Below the pieces are notes generated by a model. That model searched no databases, was not told where the DNA came from, and saw only the letters and a list, made by a program, of their open reading frames with translations. The position numbers were made by a program, and so were the translations under genes. This document shows, piece by piece, positions 16,578-18,106 of a stretch of DNA of 18,106 bases (positions within the stretch are counted from its first letter, which is position 1; the number at the start of each line of letters is the position of its first letter). Origin of the DNA: Echinostoma caproni (taxonomy: Eukaryota; Platyhelminthes; Trematoda; Plagiorchiida; Echinostomatidae); assembly GCA_900618425.1 (NCBI GenBank), contig UZAN01043691.1, positions 1-18,106 on the forward strand. The letters are read 5' to 3'.

Positions 16578-18094
16578 CATCTGAAATGGAGGTTTCCCCG
16601 GAAATAAGCCATATCAAAAGGCATAAGGCCTCCGACCTGGACGAACTGTCCCCATCGGCTTTTAAGGATAGAGGTACAGTCATGGTTTCAGAGGTAACAA
16701 AACTCTTAGGCTCAGAGTGGGAGAGGGAAGAGGTTCCAACTGAATGGTGTGAATAGGTGATCATACCGATTTACAAGAAAGGTGACAGGTCCTCTTGTGA
16801 ACACCACAGAGAGATTAGTTCAGTTAACATTGCTTCGAAACTTTTCGCTGGTATCATACTCCGTCGATTGTCTGCCGTACATGAAGACTGCACGCGTCAG
16901 AGCCAGGACGAGGTTGCACCGATCACAATTTCATTCTTCGCCAAACTCTGGAGCACCGACATTCTTTTCGTAGACCCACCATCTCTGTCTTCCCAGATTT
17001 GAAAGCGGCCTTTGACTCAGTCGACCGCTCTGACGCTGCCCATCTCTGAAAGGTGTATCCGAAAAGTTTATTTTAATATTACGATCCATCTATGCTCATA
17101 GCCGAAGCCGAGTCCGAGCTTACGGCACGGTTTCAACCGAGTTCACCACAGAAAGCGATATTCGTCAGGGTTGTCCTCTTTCTCCTTTTCTATTTAACTT
17201 TGTTATAGATCTGATTATGGAAACAGCCCTATCTTCCTGCGACGATAGTGGCATCAATTTACTTCCAGGTGGCAGACTGATCTAGGATATGCAGACGACA
17301 TTGTGCTGCTAAGTGAAGATCCAGCAAGCATTTCTGGATAACCTGTATGCCAGCGTAGCCATATTTGGTATGCGTTTGGTACCTTCAAAGTGTAAAATGT
17401 TACTACAAAACCGGGTTGGTCGTGCACCCAGCCTCACTCTAACTGGGGAAGTGATAGAGCAAGTGGACAAGTTTTGTTATTTGAGCAGCTACATCTCACC
17501 CGATGGACGCATCACAGATGAAGTGTCAGCTCGCATACAGAAGGCTCGGTTGGCATTTGCCAACTTGAGACATCTGTGGCGCCGTCGCGAAATCCGGTTG
17601 TCTGTCAAGGGTCGATTGTATGCTGCAGCAGTTTGGCCAGTTTTGCTATACAGCGCAGAAACTTCACCATTAAGAAAACAGAATAAAGACAGACTGTCGG
17701 TGTCTGAGCACCGCTGTCTATGTAGCATTGTACGAATCTGGTGGGGCAGCCGGGCGAGCAATGCTAACTGAGGTTAGGAGCAGAGTTTTAGGTAACCGCG
17801 GTCGCCGACTGGAGCAAATGATCGACCTCCATGTATTACGCATATCACCAAATAGGTTGCCCCGGCGAGCAACGTTCGCCGAGGCAGGTAGTGAGTTGAA
17901 TAAAGCAAAAGGTGATCAACCTAAGACCTGGCACGAGGGTATGAAAACCCTAACCAGGGGACTAGGTCACATAGGTAGCGATAGGCTGGGGACCTCGGGA
18001 TCATCGTAACCGATAGTTAGAGGTATTGATTGATATGGCTGGCTGTCGTAAATAATGGCATTCGTGCATCTTGTCAATTTCTTTGCATCCCTAG
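16578..18094 (+). pseudogene. LINE C: 5'-truncated RTE-like reverse transcriptase, frameshifted
   Basis: This is the most intact LINE copy. It reads EISHIKRHKASDLDELSP (near 16600-16655), EWEREEVPTEWCE with a stop at Ser, VIIPIYKKGDRSSCE and INIASKLFAGI-like blocks. After a frame change come GRGCTDHNFILRQ and FPDLKAAFDSVD, with the motif A Asp at 16996-16998. Then follow RSRVRAYG, RQGCPLSPFLFNFVID (17163 onward) and an intact catalytic YADD at 17288-17299. The thumb and C-terminus follow: LVPSKCKMLLQNR, KFCYLSSYISPDGRI, FANLRHLWRRREI, EHRCLCSIVRIWW, then NRLPRRATFAEAGS, KTWHEGMKTLTRGLG and LEVLIDMAGC, ending at TAG 18092-18094. No endonuclease precedes it. About four frameshifts and several stops make it non-coding today. 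It differs from LINE B in sequence (KGVSEKFILILRS against KGMPQNYVDLLRS), so it is another subfamily. Confidence 0.8.
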
Positions 18095-18106
18095 TCCACC
18101 ATACTT

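Overview
The window looks like repeat-rich eukaryotic DNA, most likely from a flatworm and probably a trematode. It has no bacterial-style operons and no long open reading frame. It carries three decayed non-LTR (LINE) retrotransposon copies whose residual proteins resemble the RTE/SR2-like elements of flukes, tRNA-derived SINEs with a hammerhead ribozyme after the Pol III boxes (the layout of the schistosome Sm-alpha family), AC/GT microsatellites, and only one candidate host exon. The organism call is inference from element types recalled by eye; no search was run.

Layout. Bases 868-3222 hold LINE A on the minus strand: endonuclease, linker and the start of the reverse transcriptase (RT). 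A 492-bp solo LTR (942-1433) splits its RT region, with near-identical 6-bp flanks, and LINE similarity resumes on the far side. A dispersed repeat related to the LTR's upstream part occurs near 570-860, 4486-4700 and 12484-12640. LINE B (about 5264-7131, plus strand) is a 5'-truncated, RT-dead copy between imperfect direct repeats of about 22 bp that look like its target-site duplication. Bases 7155-8600 are unassigned apart from microsatellites. At 8645-9058 a 138-codon open frame follows a good splice-acceptor signal, but I do not recognise the protein.

From about 10 to 16 kb the notable signal is hammerhead ribozymes. Two SINE copies face each other (9961-10148 minus, 10211-10372 plus); the first has a nearly complete hammerhead, and the second lacks the 3' half of its core exactly where the assembly has an N. 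A third SINE-like element (12064-12205) carries a hammerhead core with two possible folds, and a decayed fourth lies at 13400-13530. A different hammerhead type, with only a 3-bp stem III, occurs as a second head-to-head pair (15767-15810 minus, 15967-16010 plus). Such minimal hammerheads are known from Penelope-like elements and retrozymes. The minus member has every conserved core base plus plausible stems I and II.

LINE C (about 16578-18094, plus strand) is the best-preserved LINE copy: it keeps the RT motifs RQGCPLSP and YADD but has frameshifts and stops.

No gene here forms a pathway. The window is a record of nested mobile elements, and the only sequences likely to act as molecules are the self-cleaving ribozymes and possibly the unrecognised exon.
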